64,000 bases of DNA from Pseudorhizobium pelagicum (GCA_000722615.1 JOKI01000004.1:62001-126000); one strand, 5' to 3'. Counted from the stretch's first letter, positions 19,228-27,627 are shown. The notes: generated by a model not told the origin, from the sequence alone. Made by a program: numbers and translations.

Positions 19228-19248
19228 GTCCTCAAGTTAATTGAGGAC
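19228..19248 (+). promoter_or_regulatory. stem-loop in the leader of the structural operon
   Basis: GTCCTCAA (19228-19235) and TTGAGGAC (19241-19248) with loop GTTAA end eight bases before the portal start. There is no T-run, so it looks like an operator or a leader hairpin affecting portal translation. The roughly 100-base gap after int is AT-rich and also holds CCTATATAATAGG (about 19170-19182). Confidence 0.45.
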
Positions 19249-19256
19249 GGAATTGC

Positions 19257-20495
19257 ATGAACTTCACCGGCATTGTTTCGAGTGCAAAGAAGGTCCTTGG
19301 CCTTTCGGTAGAACAGAAGGCGTATTCCCTCACCGATCCCGCGATCAGCGAACTCTTCGGCGTGATCCCGACCGCATCCGGCGTTGTCGTTACTGGCAAT
19401 TCCGCGATGCACGTTCCGGCAGTGCTTCAGGCCGTGCGCCTTATCTCCGAGACTATCGGCTCTCTGCCTTGCAAACTCTATCGCGAAGCCGACGACAGCA
19501 AGGAAGCGGCCAAGGATCACCCCGGCCACAAGATCACCCATAGCCGCGCGAACGACTGGACCAGCGCCGGACAGCTTCGTGTAGACCTCACCGTTGACGC
19601 CCTGCTTCATGGCGCTGGCTATGCGCAGGTTGTCCGCGCGTCCGATGATCGCCCCCTTGAGCTTCACCGCCTCGACCCGTCGAAGGTGCAGCGCCGTTGC
19701 GAGGACGATGGCGAACCCTTTTATCTTGTCTCGACCGAACGCGGGCAGGTCCGGCTTTCCTATCGTGACGTTCTCTATGTCCCGGCCTTCGCGGGCGTCT
19801 CGCCCGTCAAGCTTGGCCGTGAAGCCATCGGCATCGGCCTCACCCTCGAAAAGCACACTTCGAACCTCTTCAGCGACGGCGCACGTCCGTCCGCGATGTT
19901 CTGGAGCGAGAACAGCGTTCCCGACACCGAAGCCGGGACGAAGGTCATTGCCAACATCCTGAAGGACTACCGGGCGGCATTCAGCGGCGGCAAGCAATCG
20001 CGCCCGCTCATCGTGCCTAACGGCTTCCGCTACCAGCAGATGGCCCTTGCCAGCACGGACGCGCAGTTCATCGAAAACCGCCTTGAGCAGATCAACGAGA
20101 TTGCCCGCGTCTTCGGCGTCCCTCCGCATATGCTGTATCAGCTTGAGCGTGCGACCTGGAGCAATGCGGAACAGATGGCCGCAAGCTTCCTTCAGGTTTG
20201 CCTTCGCCCTTGGCTCGACAAGTGGCAGGACGCCTATGCGACCGTGCTTCTCACCGACGAAGAGCGTGACACCCTCTATTTCGAGTTCGTCATTGACGAC
20301 CTTCAGCGCGCCGATGCCGCAGGCCGTGCCGAGATCTTCGGCAAGCTTGTCGCCATGCGCGCCATGACCCCGAACGAAGTCCGCGCCGCGATGAACCTGC
20401 CCGCACTGCCGGGCGGCGACGAACTCGCAAACCCCTACACCACGACGACCACGACCGGCCCGGCAGAACGCCAGCCGCCGAAGGAAGCTTCCTGA
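19257..20495 (+). CDS. HK97-family phage portal protein
   Basis: 412 residues, the length of HK97-type portals; it forms the dodecameric DNA entry ring at one capsid vertex. Family blocks include AVLQAVRLISETIGSLPCKLY near residue 60, AGYAQVVR and FYLVSTERG in the middle, and FGVPPHMLYQLERATWSNAEQ near residue 290. The C-terminal tail is Thr/Pro rich. It opens the structural operon directly after the integrase gene, and the next gene starts one base after its stop. Confidence 0.9.
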   Translation: MNFTGIVSSAKKVLGLSVEQKAYSLTDPAISELFGVIPTASGVVVTGNSAMHVPAVLQAVRLISETIGSLPCKLYREADDSKEAAKDHPGHKITHSRANDWTSAGQLRVDLTVDALLHGAGYAQVVRASDDRPLELHRLDPSKVQRRCEDDGEPFYLVSTERGQVRLSYRDVLYVPAFAGVSPVKLGREAIGIGLTLEKHTSNLFSDGARPSAMFWSENSVPDTEAGTKVIANILKDYRAAFSGGKQSRPLIVPNGFRYQQMALASTDAQFIENRLEQINEIARVFGVPPHMLYQLERATWSNAEQMAASFLQVCLRPWLDKWQDAYATVLLTDEERDTLYFEFVIDDLQRADAAGRAEIFGKLVAMRAMTPNEVRAAMNLPALPGGDELANPYTTTTTTGPAERQPPKEAS

Positions 20496-20496
20496 C

Positions 20497-20826
20497 ATGC
20501 AGCACACCGCCTTTTTCGGTGATGGCGAAAAGACCTTCGCCCTCACGACCGAGATGATTCTTGAACTTGAGCGAACGACCGGCGTCGGCATCTTGGCCTT
20601 GCACACCCGGTTCCGGTCGATGGCCGCGCACTTCTTTGACCTCACCGAAGTCATCCGCACCGGCCTTATCGGGGGCGGCATGTCACCGGACGCGGCTCAT
20701 AAGCTCGTCAGCATCTACAGCCGCTCGATGCTCATCACTGACTTGTATCTGCTGGCGTTCGACATTCTCGACGCCCGCTATTCCGGCACCCCGGACACCG
20801 AAACCGCCAAGGAGGCAGTTCTGTGA
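20497..20826 (+). CDS. GTA-gp10/tail-assembly-chaperone-like protein
   Basis: 109 residues. The N-terminus (FFGDGEKTFALTTEMILELERTTGVGILAL) resembles the gene transfer agent gp10/tail chaperone family, in which a short beta hairpin precedes an amphipathic helical region. These proteins usually coat the tape measure during tail assembly and sit next to its gene; here the gene lies between portal and capsid, far from the tape measure. It is coupled to the portal by a one-base gap and to the next small ORF by a GTGA overlap. Confidence 0.6.
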   Translation: MQHTAFFGDGEKTFALTTEMILELERTTGVGILALHTRFRSMAAHFFDLTEVIRTGLIGGGMSPDAAHKLVSIYSRSMLITDLYLLAFDILDARYSGTPDTETAKEAVL

Positions 20827-20978
20827 GCGCGCCGAATATCCAGAAGCCTTCGAAGTCCTATGACCGTGAACCGGTATTTGTGACGCCTTCCATTGATCAG
20901 GTCGAACAGTTCGTCGCCCGCTCCAATCGTCTTCTTCTTCGCGCAATCCGCGAAGCCTACAAGGACGTGGCCGAATGA
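20823..20978 (+). CDS. small 51-residue phage protein
   Basis: GTG-started frame of 51 codons, coupled on both sides: GTGA overlap with the stop of the gene before and ATGA overlap with the start of the protease-capsid gene. The product is polar with a C-terminal helix (QFVARSNRLLLRAIREAYKD). In gene transfer agents a short protein follows gp10, and this could be its counterpart. The tight coupling is the main evidence that it is translated. Confidence 0.55.
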   Translation: MSAPNIQKPSKSYDREPVFVTPSIDQVEQFVARSNRLLLRAIREAYKDVAE

Positions 20979-22498
20979 CGGACACGCAGAACCTCGAGAT
21001 CAAGGCGAACGTTTCCATTGACGACACCGGCACCGTGACCGGCATCGCTTGGCCCTTCGGCTCGCCGGACAGCGTCGGCGACGTGATCGAAAAGGGCACC
21101 GTTGCCTTCGCGAACAGCGTTCCCATGGTCATTGAACACGATCAGAAACAGGTTGTCGGCGTCTGGGAAACCTGCACCGAAACCGACAGCGGCCTTGAAG
21201 TGAAGGGCCGCTTGTTCGTGGAAGGTATCGGACCCGCCCGCGATGCTCACCGGCAGTTGAAGGCCGGGAAGATCGCCGGTTTGTCCATCGGCTTCCGTCA
21301 CACCGGCTTCGAACCGCGCGCCGCAGGTGGCCGCGTCTTCAAGTCCATCACCGTCAACGAAATCAGCCTTTGCCGTCGCCCGGTCCATCCCGGCGCGCAC
21401 GTCACCGTCGTCAAATCACACCTCAAGGAAGAACTTATGGAAAACGAAGATATGCAGAACGTCCCGGAAACGAAGAGTGACCCGGTTGTGTCTGCCGATG
21501 AACTCAAGGCCATGAAGGCCCGCATGGACAAGCTGGAAGCGAAGGCCAACCGCCCGCTTGCCGCGAACAACAACCATCCGGCAGGCGCTAACGACAACAG
21601 CGAGAAGAAGGCATTCGCCGACTTCGTTCGTTCCGGGGATGCAAACGAGGTGAAGTCACTCGGCTACGCCACGCCTTCAACGGGCGGCATCCTGGCACCG
21701 GAAGCCGTCTCGACCTCGATCCTCGAAAAGGTCGCAGAGTTTTCGCCGGTTCGTGGCCTTGCCCAGACCATCACCATGTCCGGCCCGCTTCTTCAGCTTC
21801 CCCGCCTTGTCGATGAAATCACGGTTGGCGAAGTTGCGGAAACCGCGCCACGCCCGGAAAGCGAACCTTCGTTCGACCAGATCGACCTGAAGCCCTTCGA
21901 AATGGCCGTTATCGTCCCGGTGACGCGCATCCTGCTTGAGGATGCCCAGATCGATCTTTCCAGCTATCTCGGCAATCACATCGCTCGCCGGTTCGGACAG
22001 AAGGAGGCCGGTTGGTTCGTCAACGGCAATGGCACCACGCAGGCAGAAGGCGTCCTCACGTCCGACGACGTTGCAGAAGTCGAAGCCGAGATCGCAGCCG
22101 ACGACCTCATTGACCTGTTCTACAGCATCAAGACGGCCTATTCCGCAAACGGCTCGTGGCTCATGAACCGCAAGACCATGGCAGCGGTTCGCAAGCTGAA
22201 GGACACCGACGGCGCGTATCTCTGGGAACGGTCCATCACCGCAGGCCAGCCGCCTCTTCTGCTTGGCCGCCCGGTCTATGAGGCCGTGGACATGCCGGAC
22301 GCCGTCGCAGGCAATACGCCGATTGTATTCGGTGACTTCGCAAGCGGCTACGCCGTCGCCGACCGTGTCGGCTTCAACATCATTCGCGACGAACTGACCG
22401 GTGCTGCAAACGGCATCATCAAGCTTCACGCTCGCCGTCGTGTCGGTGGTCGCGTGGTTATGGGCGAAGCCCTCACGAAGCTGAAGGTCGCGGCCTAA
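20975..22498 (+). CDS. fused prohead protease and HK97-type major capsid protein
   Basis: 507 residues joining two head proteins usually encoded apart. Residues 1 to about 155 are the prohead maturation protease (VPMVIEHDQKQVVGVWE with the candidate His, KIAGLSIGFRHTG with the candidate Ser, VNEISLCRRPVHPGA). A charged linker or scaffold-like segment (about 155-205) contains a helical DELKAMKARMDKLEAKANR. The rest is the HK97 capsid fold (GGILAPEAVSTSILEKV onward, GWFVNGNGTTQAEGVLT, IVFGDFASGYAVADR). The protease would cut itself off in the assembled shell. Confidence 0.88.
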   Translation: MTDTQNLEIKANVSIDDTGTVTGIAWPFGSPDSVGDVIEKGTVAFANSVPMVIEHDQKQVVGVWETCTETDSGLEVKGRLFVEGIGPARDAHRQLKAGKIAGLSIGFRHTGFEPRAAGGRVFKSITVNEISLCRRPVHPGAHVTVVKSHLKEELMENEDMQNVPETKSDPVVSADELKAMKARMDKLEAKANRPLAANNNHPAGANDNSEKKAFADFVRSGDANEVKSLGYATPSTGGILAPEAVSTSILEKVAEFSPVRGLAQTITMSGPLLQLPRLVDEITVGEVAETAPRPESEPSFDQIDLKPFEMAVIVPVTRILLEDAQIDLSSYLGNHIARRFGQKEAGWFVNGNGTTQAEGVLTSDDVAEVEAEIAADDLIDLFYSIKTAYSANGSWLMNRKTMAAVRKLKDTDGAYLWERSITAGQPPLLLGRPVYEAVDMPDAVAGNTPIVFGDFASGYAVADRVGFNIIRDELTGAANGIIKLHARRRVGGRVVMGEALTKLKVAA

Positions 22499-23127
22499 TG
22501 GAGACCTACCAGCGGCCCGCATATGAACAGGTAACGCTTGCGCACGGTGGCAACACCGTGACGCTTCGGCCTTCCTTGCGGGCCGCTGTCACCCTTGAAG
22601 CCAGCTTCGGCTTCCCGGCGATGTTCCGGGCGCTTGAGGAAGGCAACTTCACCGTTATCTCTGAGATCATCCGCGCGGCTTCGTCCCCCGTGCAGGATGC
22701 GGCGGCTTTCTTGGCTGGCATACCCGGAAAGCCGCTTTCCTCTTTCATCGGGCCGGCACGTATGCCGCTCGCCGAACTCGTTTCTATGCTTATGCCCGCG
22801 CCCGATCCGAAGGCGACCGATGTTCGCCCTTCCGGCAAGTCCGTCGCTTGGTCCGACTTCTATGCTGACCTCTACGAAAACGCGACCGGCTGGCTTGGCT
22901 GGACGCCCGAACAGGCATGGAACGCGACCCCGATCGAGATCACCCGCGCCTATGCAGGACATGTAGCCAAGCTGAAGGCGATCCATGGCAGCGGCGAGGA
23001 TGACAAGCCGACCGCAAAGGCACCGGACCCCGAACAGGCCGCGCACAATGTTGCGGCTGGCCTCGACCCCGAATTTGATCGTGCAGGGCTTCGCGCCCTC
23101 AAGGCGAAGATTGCGAGCGGATCATGA
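22498..23127 (+). CDS. phage tail-assembly-chaperone-like protein
   Basis: 209 residues, start coupled to the capsid stop by TAATG. The first 110 residues resemble GTA-gp10-type chaperones (VTLRPSLRAAVTLEASFGF). The second part has the GWTPEQAWNATPIEITRAYAGH block typical of the small tail-chaperone extension, so it looks like the two parts joined in one frame. A charged Glu/Lys/Pro-rich tail follows. A tail tube gene normally precedes such genes but none is present. Confidence 0.6.
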   Translation: METYQRPAYEQVTLAHGGNTVTLRPSLRAAVTLEASFGFPAMFRALEEGNFTVISEIIRAASSPVQDAAAFLAGIPGKPLSSFIGPARMPLAELVSMLMPAPDPKATDVRPSGKSVAWSDFYADLYENATGWLGWTPEQAWNATPIEITRAYAGHVAKLKAIHGSGEDDKPTAKAPDPEQAAHNVAAGLDPEFDRAGLRALKAKIASGS

Positions 23128-23522
23128 GCCTGCCGCCCCGCATCTGTTCTTGTGGCCGTGTAGTCGCCCATGGCGTTCTTTGTGAGTGCCAGCGCACCCG
23201 GACCCGTGAGCGCAACGTCCGCCATGATGCGCGCCGTCCTTCGGCCCGTGCCCGTGGCTATAACCATGAGTGGCGCAAGGCCCGCCTCGAATACCTGGCC
23301 TCGCATCCGCACTGCCGGGAGTGCAGCACCCACGGCATCACCCGCCTTGCAACCGTCGTAGATCACATCATTCCGCACCGTGGCGACAAGCGCCTGTTCT
23401 GGCACCGCGCCAACTGGCAGCCCCTTTGCGGCCCTTGCCACAACTCGATTAAGCAGCGGCAGGAGCGTCAAGCCATCCAATTGCCTCCACCCCTGCTGGG
23501 CAACGGGGTATCGGCAAATTGA
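23124..23522 (+). CDS. HNH endonuclease (terminase-associated type)
   Basis: 132 residues with an N-terminal zinc-like pair (CSCGRVVAHGVLCEC), an Arg-rich stretch, then the HNH core: CRECSTHGITRLATVVDHIIPH, RANWQPLCGPCHNSIKQ with the paired Cys. In many HK97-like phages an HNH protein lies beside the terminase and cos and is needed for DNA cutting during packaging. It is coupled to the gene before by an ATGA overlap. Its 3' end overlaps the inverted gene at 23468 by 55 bases. Confidence 0.85.
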   Translation: MSLPPRICSCGRVVAHGVLCECQRTRTRERNVRHDARRPSARARGYNHEWRKARLEYLASHPHCRECSTHGITRLATVVDHIIPHRGDKRLFWHRANWQPLCGPCHNSIKQRQERQAIQLPPPLLGNGVSAN

Positions 23523-23965
23523 AATACGTGGTTGTTATCCGTTTGGCATCGCCTGTAGTCACCGGTTCCTTGCAGGAAGCTAATGAGTCTGTCCCGGTTA
23601 AGGCAGACCGGGCAGATGAAATGCTCCCGCTCTCCATTGGCGACCTCGGCCTTAAGTCTGAAAACGACATCATTCTGTCGCGTATGGAATATCTCGTAAC
23701 GGGCCTTTTCCGTCTCGAACTCGTCAAGTCGCCGAAGTTCTTGGCTAAGCGCTCGAAGACCTTCGCTCAGTTGAACGTTCATGATGTTGGCCGCAGTCAA
23801 CTCTGCCGCCAATGCGTTTATCAGCTTCCCTGCTTCTCCGCTTTGACCAGGATTGCCGGAGTCAAACAGCGCTTTAATCGCCTGAATCGTTCCCGCCGCC
23901 TTACCGGTAAGGCCCACTGCGCTGGAAGCAAGCCCCATCACTTCATTGACCTGCGTCAGATCCAT
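23468..23965 (-). CDS. inverted cargo gene, C-terminal zinc-ribbon protein of unknown function
   Basis: 165 residues on the strand opposite to the structural operon. The N-terminal 50 residues are small-residue rich and helical; residues 55-110 are a likely coiled coil (ELTAANIMNVQLSEGLRAL, RRLDEFETEKARYEIF). The C-terminus has a zinc-ribbon-like set CPVCLNRDR...CQTDNNH. The Cys/His pattern favours this strand over the 203-codon opposing frame. It lies between the HNH gene and the possible cos site and looks like a later insertion expressed from the prophage. Confidence 0.6.
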   Translation of the reverse strand: MDLTQVNEVMGLASSAVGLTGKAAGTIQAIKALFDSGNPGQSGEAGKLINALAAELTAANIMNVQLSEGLRALSQELRRLDEFETEKARYEIFHTRQNDVVFRLKAEVANGEREHFICPVCLNRDRLISFLQGTGDYRRCQTDNNHVFQFADTPLPSRGGGNWMA

Positions 23966-24030
23966 CGTGCGGAATCCCCGGTTGCCGTTCTCTCTGCCGA
24001 CAATCTAGTCGGGATGCCGCTTTACCCGCA

Positions 24031-24100
24031 AGGGACCGAGGGGGGTATCCAGAGACTTTGCGCCTTTGAAGGGGACCGGCGCGGGGAGCACTTTGCAAGA
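24031..24100 (+). other. candidate cos/packaging region
   Basis: The 168-base noncoding gap between the inverted gene and the connector gene holds two G-rich blocks, GGGACCGAGGGGGGTA (24032-24047) and GGGGACCGGCGCGGGG (24071-24086), separated by CTTTG-containing sequence; CTTTG recurs at about 24091. Phages with HNH-assisted 3'-overhang cos sites carry similar G-rich blocks just after the HNH gene. Location and composition are seen; the cos role is inferred. Confidence 0.45.
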
Positions 24101-24133
24101 GACACCGAATTTAACTTTTTCAGGAAGTGAAGC

Positions 24134-24436
24134 ATGAGCGCCTTAAGCCTCGACCTCGCCAAGCAGCACATGAAGGTGGACGGAACCGCCGAAGATGATC
24201 TGATTTCGCTCTACATCGACGCCGCAGAGACGTGGGCCGCGAACTACATCGGGAAGCCGCTCGCCGACTTCGATCCTATCCCGGCAGACGTGAAGCACGC
24301 CGTCTTGAAGCTCGTCGCCTTCTACTACGAGGTGCGCAGCATCGCGACCTACGGCCTTTCCGTCGATATGGCACCGCAGGGCGTGACCGCGATCCTCGAC
24401 AGCTACCGTGAAAGGTGGTTCGGCGATGGCGAATAA
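24134..24436 (+). CDS. head-tail connector protein (gp6-like)
   Basis: 100 residues of the DnaT/gp6-like head-tail connector fold: LDLAKQHMKVDGTAEDDLISLYIDAAETWAANYIGKPL at the N-terminus, then a helical VKHAVLKLVAFYYEVR block. It attaches below the portal and starts the neck. It opens the second half of the structural operon after the possible cos gap. Its 3' end overlaps the next start by 11 bases. Confidence 0.85.
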   Translation: MSALSLDLAKQHMKVDGTAEDDLISLYIDAAETWAANYIGKPLADFDPIPADVKHAVLKLVAFYYEVRSIATYGLSVDMAPQGVTAILDSYRERWFGDGE

Positions 24437-24857
24437 GAGCGGAAACGGTCTCGCCGAAACGATGGCAGCGTTTGACCGGATCGCCCGCGCACCGCGCGAG
24501 GCCGTCATTCCTGCCTTGATGAAGTCCGGCGAGGAACTTGCCCGTCACCAGAAGATGCTTGCCGAAACCTCCCGCGATACCGGCGCGCTGATCGACAGCA
24601 TCGAAGTCACCGCACCGGGCCAGCATACCCCGCCCTTCAGTCAACCGGGCGGTTCCCGTGTTGCCGGTGAGACGGAAGTTCTCGTGACCGTTGGCAACGA
24701 GGACGTGCGCTATGCGCACCTTGTCGAATACGGCACGGCGAACGCCGAAGCCCAGCCCTTCTTTTGGCCCGCCCTTCGCCTTCTCCGCAAGCGCCTGCAA
24801 AACCGCATCAACCGCGCCGCGAAGAAGGCCGTCAAAGACTCTTGGAATGCGAAATGA
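24426..24857 (+). CDS. HK97-gp10-family neck/tail protein
   Basis: 143 residues with the gp10 layout: N-terminal helix (LAETMAAFDRIARAPREAVIPALMKSG), TGALIDSIEV, then the conserved YAHLVEYGTANAEAQPFFWPALR and a basic C-terminal helix. In HK97-like phages it belongs to the head-tail joining or tail-completion set. The start at 24426 overlaps the gene before; the end overlaps the next start by ATGA. Confidence 0.82.
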   Translation: MANKSGNGLAETMAAFDRIARAPREAVIPALMKSGEELARHQKMLAETSRDTGALIDSIEVTAPGQHTPPFSQPGGSRVAGETEVLVTVGNEDVRYAHLVEYGTANAEAQPFFWPALRLLRKRLQNRINRAAKKAVKDSWNAK

Positions 24858-25267
24858 TTGAACCGACCCTTGCCCTTCAGACTGCTATCCGCGCCGCGCT
24901 TGTCGCCAACCCGGCAGTGAGTGCCCTTGTCCCGGCTGACCATATCCGGGCCGGTGGTTCGCGCCCTGACAAGACGCCGTGCGTCATCATGAGCGACGGC
25001 AACACCGCCTTGCATGGTCAGGACTACACCGCCCAGCGCGCGGCGTGGGTCTACTTAGACCTGCATATCTGGACGCTCGACGCTGGCGAGGATGCCGTGA
25101 AGGAAATTGCCTTCGCCGTGACGACCGCGCTCGATAAGACCCTGACCATCGAAGGCGGCTACTGCGATCACTTCAAGGTCACGGCGTCGCGGTTCCCGCG
25201 CGATCCTGACCCTGCCTATGGGCATGGCGTCCTGTCCGTCGAAGCCCTCATTCGGTGGATTGTCTAA
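24854..25267 (+). CDS. DUF3168 tail completion/terminator protein
   Basis: 137 residues matching DUF3168 (gp17-like), which caps the head-proximal end of the tail tube: LALQTAIRAALVANPAVSALVP near the start, DLHIWTLDAGEDAVKEIAFAVTTALD in the middle and a C-terminal strand ending ALIRWIV. The start overlaps the gene before by ATGA and the stop overlaps the next start by TAATG. In complete phages the tail tube gene follows directly; here it does not. Confidence 0.8.
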   Translation: MIEPTLALQTAIRAALVANPAVSALVPADHIRAGGSRPDKTPCVIMSDGNTALHGQDYTAQRAAWVYLDLHIWTLDAGEDAVKEIAFAVTTALDKTLTIEGGYCDHFKVTASRFPRDPDPAYGHGVLSVEALIRWIV

Positions 25268-25584
25268 TGCTGAATATCGGAAGCATGGATCGCCGCATCA
25301 CCATCGAACGCGAGACGGAAACCGTGAATCCGTCCGGCAGCGTCGTGAAGGGATGGGCACCCGTCGCCACGGTATGGGCCGAAGTCCTTCAGCAGTCGGC
25401 GAGCGAATTCTTCACCGGCTACGGCGAGGCCGAAACCGGCACCGTCGTTTTCCGTGTCCGTTATCGCCCTGGCATCACGACCGCCGACCGCGTGACCTAC
25501 GAGGGCACGGCCTACGGCATCAAGGAGATCAAGGAACTTGGCAGGCGCGATGCGCTAGAACTTCGTGGCGAGGCCCTGAAGTGA
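25267..25584 (+). CDS. phage head closure / head-tail adaptor protein
   Basis: 105 residues of the SPP1 gp16-like head-closure family: MLNIGSMDRRITIERETETVNPSG, then GWAPVATVWAEVLQQSASEFF and VVFRVRYRPGITTADRVTYEG. It plugs the neck after packaging. Coupled on both sides (TAATG before, GTGA after). In most HK97-like phages this gene precedes gp10 and DUF3168, so the local order is changed. Confidence 0.85.
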   Translation: MLNIGSMDRRITIERETETVNPSGSVVKGWAPVATVWAEVLQQSASEFFTGYGEAETGTVVFRVRYRPGITTADRVTYEGTAYGIKEIKELGRRDALELRGEALK

Positions 25585-25988
25585 CCCACCTTCGCGGCGT
25601 GAAGCCGCCTATCGACCGGGACAGCAACGCCCTCACGAAGGCACCGGCAGCGCCGAAGCAGCTTTCCGCCTATGCGCGCGCCGAATGGAAGCGGATTATG
25701 CCCGGCCTCATCGAACGCGGTATCATCACGCGCGGCGACCTCGGCGGGGTGGAAGACTACTGCCGCGCCCGTGGTCTTGTCAGGGAGATCGAAGACACCC
25801 TTCGCCCATCCGGCGAGATCGACATGAAGCTTTGCCGTCTTCAGGACAAGGCAATGCAGACCGCCCGGCAGCTTGCCGCCGAATATGGCTTGTCGCCGGT
25901 ATCGCGCGCCCGTGTCGGCAGTGCAGCCGGTGGCGACGATGACGACGACAATCCGATGAGCATCGGCAGGAACCGTGCCCATGCCTAA
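25581..25988 (+). CDS. terS: terminase small subunit (P27 family)
   Basis: 135 residues, GTG start coupled to the adaptor stop (GTGA). The P27-type sequence APKQLSAYARAEWKRIMPGLIERGIITRGDLGGVEDYCRARG gives the DNA-recognition and oligomerisation part. An Asp-rich stretch (GGDDDDDNP) lies near the C-terminus. It recognises the packaging site and loads the large subunit. It lies after the connector genes rather than before the portal, an unusual place. Confidence 0.85.
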   Translation: MTHLRGVKPPIDRDSNALTKAPAAPKQLSAYARAEWKRIMPGLIERGIITRGDLGGVEDYCRARGLVREIEDTLRPSGEIDMKLCRLQDKAMQTARQLAAEYGLSPVSRARVGSAAGGDDDDDNPMSIGRNRAHA

Positions 25989-27627
25989 GAGCGCGTTCCC
26001 GCAGTGGATCAATGACGGCAGCCCTATCGATGACCCGTTAGGCTATGGACAGGAAGCCGTCGATTTTATCCGGGCATTGAAGCACCCGGCAAGCACCGCG
26101 CCGAAGGGCCGGTTCCAGCTATACGATTTTCAGGAGCGCATGACCCGGCGCATCTATGGCCCGCGCAATCCCGATGGGAGCCGGATCGTCCGCACGGTCT
26201 TCCTCATGCTGCCCCGTGGCAACCGCAAGACCAGTATCGCGGCAGCATGGGCGCTACTGCATACCATCGGCCCGGAAGCGCGTTCGGCCGGGCAGGCCAT
26301 CTTTGCCGCGTCCGACCGTGAACAGGCTGGTATCGGCTTCAAGGAGGCCGCGAACATCGTGCGCGAAGATCGCCGCATCGTGGCCGCGACCCGCATCTAT
26401 GACGCCCATAACTCGGCAAAGAAGATCATGGCACGCCCGAACAAGGCAGAACTGCTCGCCGTTTCCAGTGACGGCGCTGCACAGCATGGCAAGACGCCTT
26501 CCTTCGTCCTTGTCGATGAGATCCACGCTTGGAAGGGCCGCGACCTCTGGGAAGCCCTCAAGTCCGGCATGGCGAAGGTTCCCGACACCCTCATGATCAT
26601 CGCCACGACCGCAGGCCGTGGACAGGAGAACATCGGTTTCGAGATTTACGACTACGCCCGAAAGGTCGCGACCGGCGAGATCGAAGACCCGTCGTTCCTG
26701 CCGATCATCTTCGAAGCCGAACCCGGCGACGATTGGCGCGACGAAGCCGTGTGGCACAAGGTCAATCCCGGCCTTGCCCATGGCTTCCCCGATCTTGGCG
26801 GTTTGCGGACGATGGCACACGAGGCCGAACACCGCCCCGCCGAACGGTTCGCCTTTCAGCAGTTTCATTTGAATATGTGGCAGGCCGCTTCCCGCGACCC
26901 GCTGTTCGATATGGCCGTCTATGACGCGGGCCGCGATCCGAACTTCGACCTCGCTGACCTTGAGGGCCTGCCGTGCTGGCTTGGCGTGGACCTTTCCCGT
27001 TCCGGCGACTTGACGGCTATCGTAGGCGCGTGGCGTCACGAGGATGGCCGGATCACGGTTCACCCGTGGTTCTTCCTGCCGTCTGAAGGTCTTGAGGACA
27101 AGGGGAAGCGGGAACAAGTGCCCTATACCCGGTGGCGCGATGAAGGGCTGTTGAACGTCATTGACGGCCCGGTGATCGAGCCGGACGTGATCGCCGACCG
27201 GATCATTGACCTTTGCGGCACCTATGACGTGCGCGAAGTCGTCTTCGACCCGTCGCTTGCCGGGCCGCTCATGTCGAAGCTCATGGATCACGGCATCAAC
27301 GTCCTTCAGGTTCCGCAGACAGCGAAACACATGCACGGGCCGATTTGCGACCTTGAGCGTATCGTGAATGGTCGCCGCATCCGGCACGGCGCGCACCCGA
27401 TCCTTCGCAACCACTTCGAAAGCGTCGTCGTGAAGCGCGCGACCAGTGCCAGCGAATTGACCACGATGCACAAGGGCACCCGCCATTCGAACCACATCGA
27501 CGGCGCGATTGCGTCAGCGTTGTCCGTCTTTCGGGCAGCGGCGAACGATAACCAGCCCGCCCTTCATGAACTTGATCCCGACGAATACGCCGCCCGCATG
27601 GATGCCATGTGGGATGAGGCAGCATAA
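25981..27627 (+). CDS. terL: terminase large subunit
   Basis: 548-residue packaging motor. The ATPase domain has a Walker A variant (LPRGNRKTS) near residue 75 and Walker B plus catalytic Glu in FVLVDEIHAWKG. The C-terminal nuclease domain shows Asp in WLGVDLSRSGDLTAIVG, a second acidic site in VVFDPSLAG and a final one in HIDGAIASALSVF. It looks intact over full family length, so the element can probably package DNA. The start overlaps terS by eight bases; a GTG at 25975 is an alternative. Confidence 0.9.
   Translation: MPKSAFPQWINDGSPIDDPLGYGQEAVDFIRALKHPASTAPKGRFQLYDFQERMTRRIYGPRNPDGSRIVRTVFLMLPRGNRKTSIAAAWALLHTIGPEARSAGQAIFAASDREQAGIGFKEAANIVREDRRIVAATRIYDAHNSAKKIMARPNKAELLAVSSDGAAQHGKTPSFVLVDEIHAWKGRDLWEALKSGMAKVPDTLMIIATTAGRGQENIGFEIYDYARKVATGEIEDPSFLPIIFEAEPGDDWRDEAVWHKVNPGLAHGFPDLGGLRTMAHEAEHRPAERFAFQQFHLNMWQAASRDPLFDMAVYDAGRDPNFDLADLEGLPCWLGVDLSRSGDLTAIVGAWRHEDGRITVHPWFFLPSEGLEDKGKREQVPYTRWRDEGLLNVIDGPVIEPDVIADRIIDLCGTYDVREVVFDPSLAGPLMSKLMDHGINVLQVPQTAKHMHGPICDLERIVNGRRIRHGAHPILRNHFESVVVKRATSASELTTMHKGTRHSNHIDGAIASALSVFRAAANDNQPALHELDPDEYAARMDAMWDEAA

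Noticed and set aside
23519..24130. 203-codon plus-strand frame after HNH
   Set aside because: The opposite strand encodes a zinc-ribbon protein with paired Cys, and this frame runs through the G-rich cos-like region without any motif.
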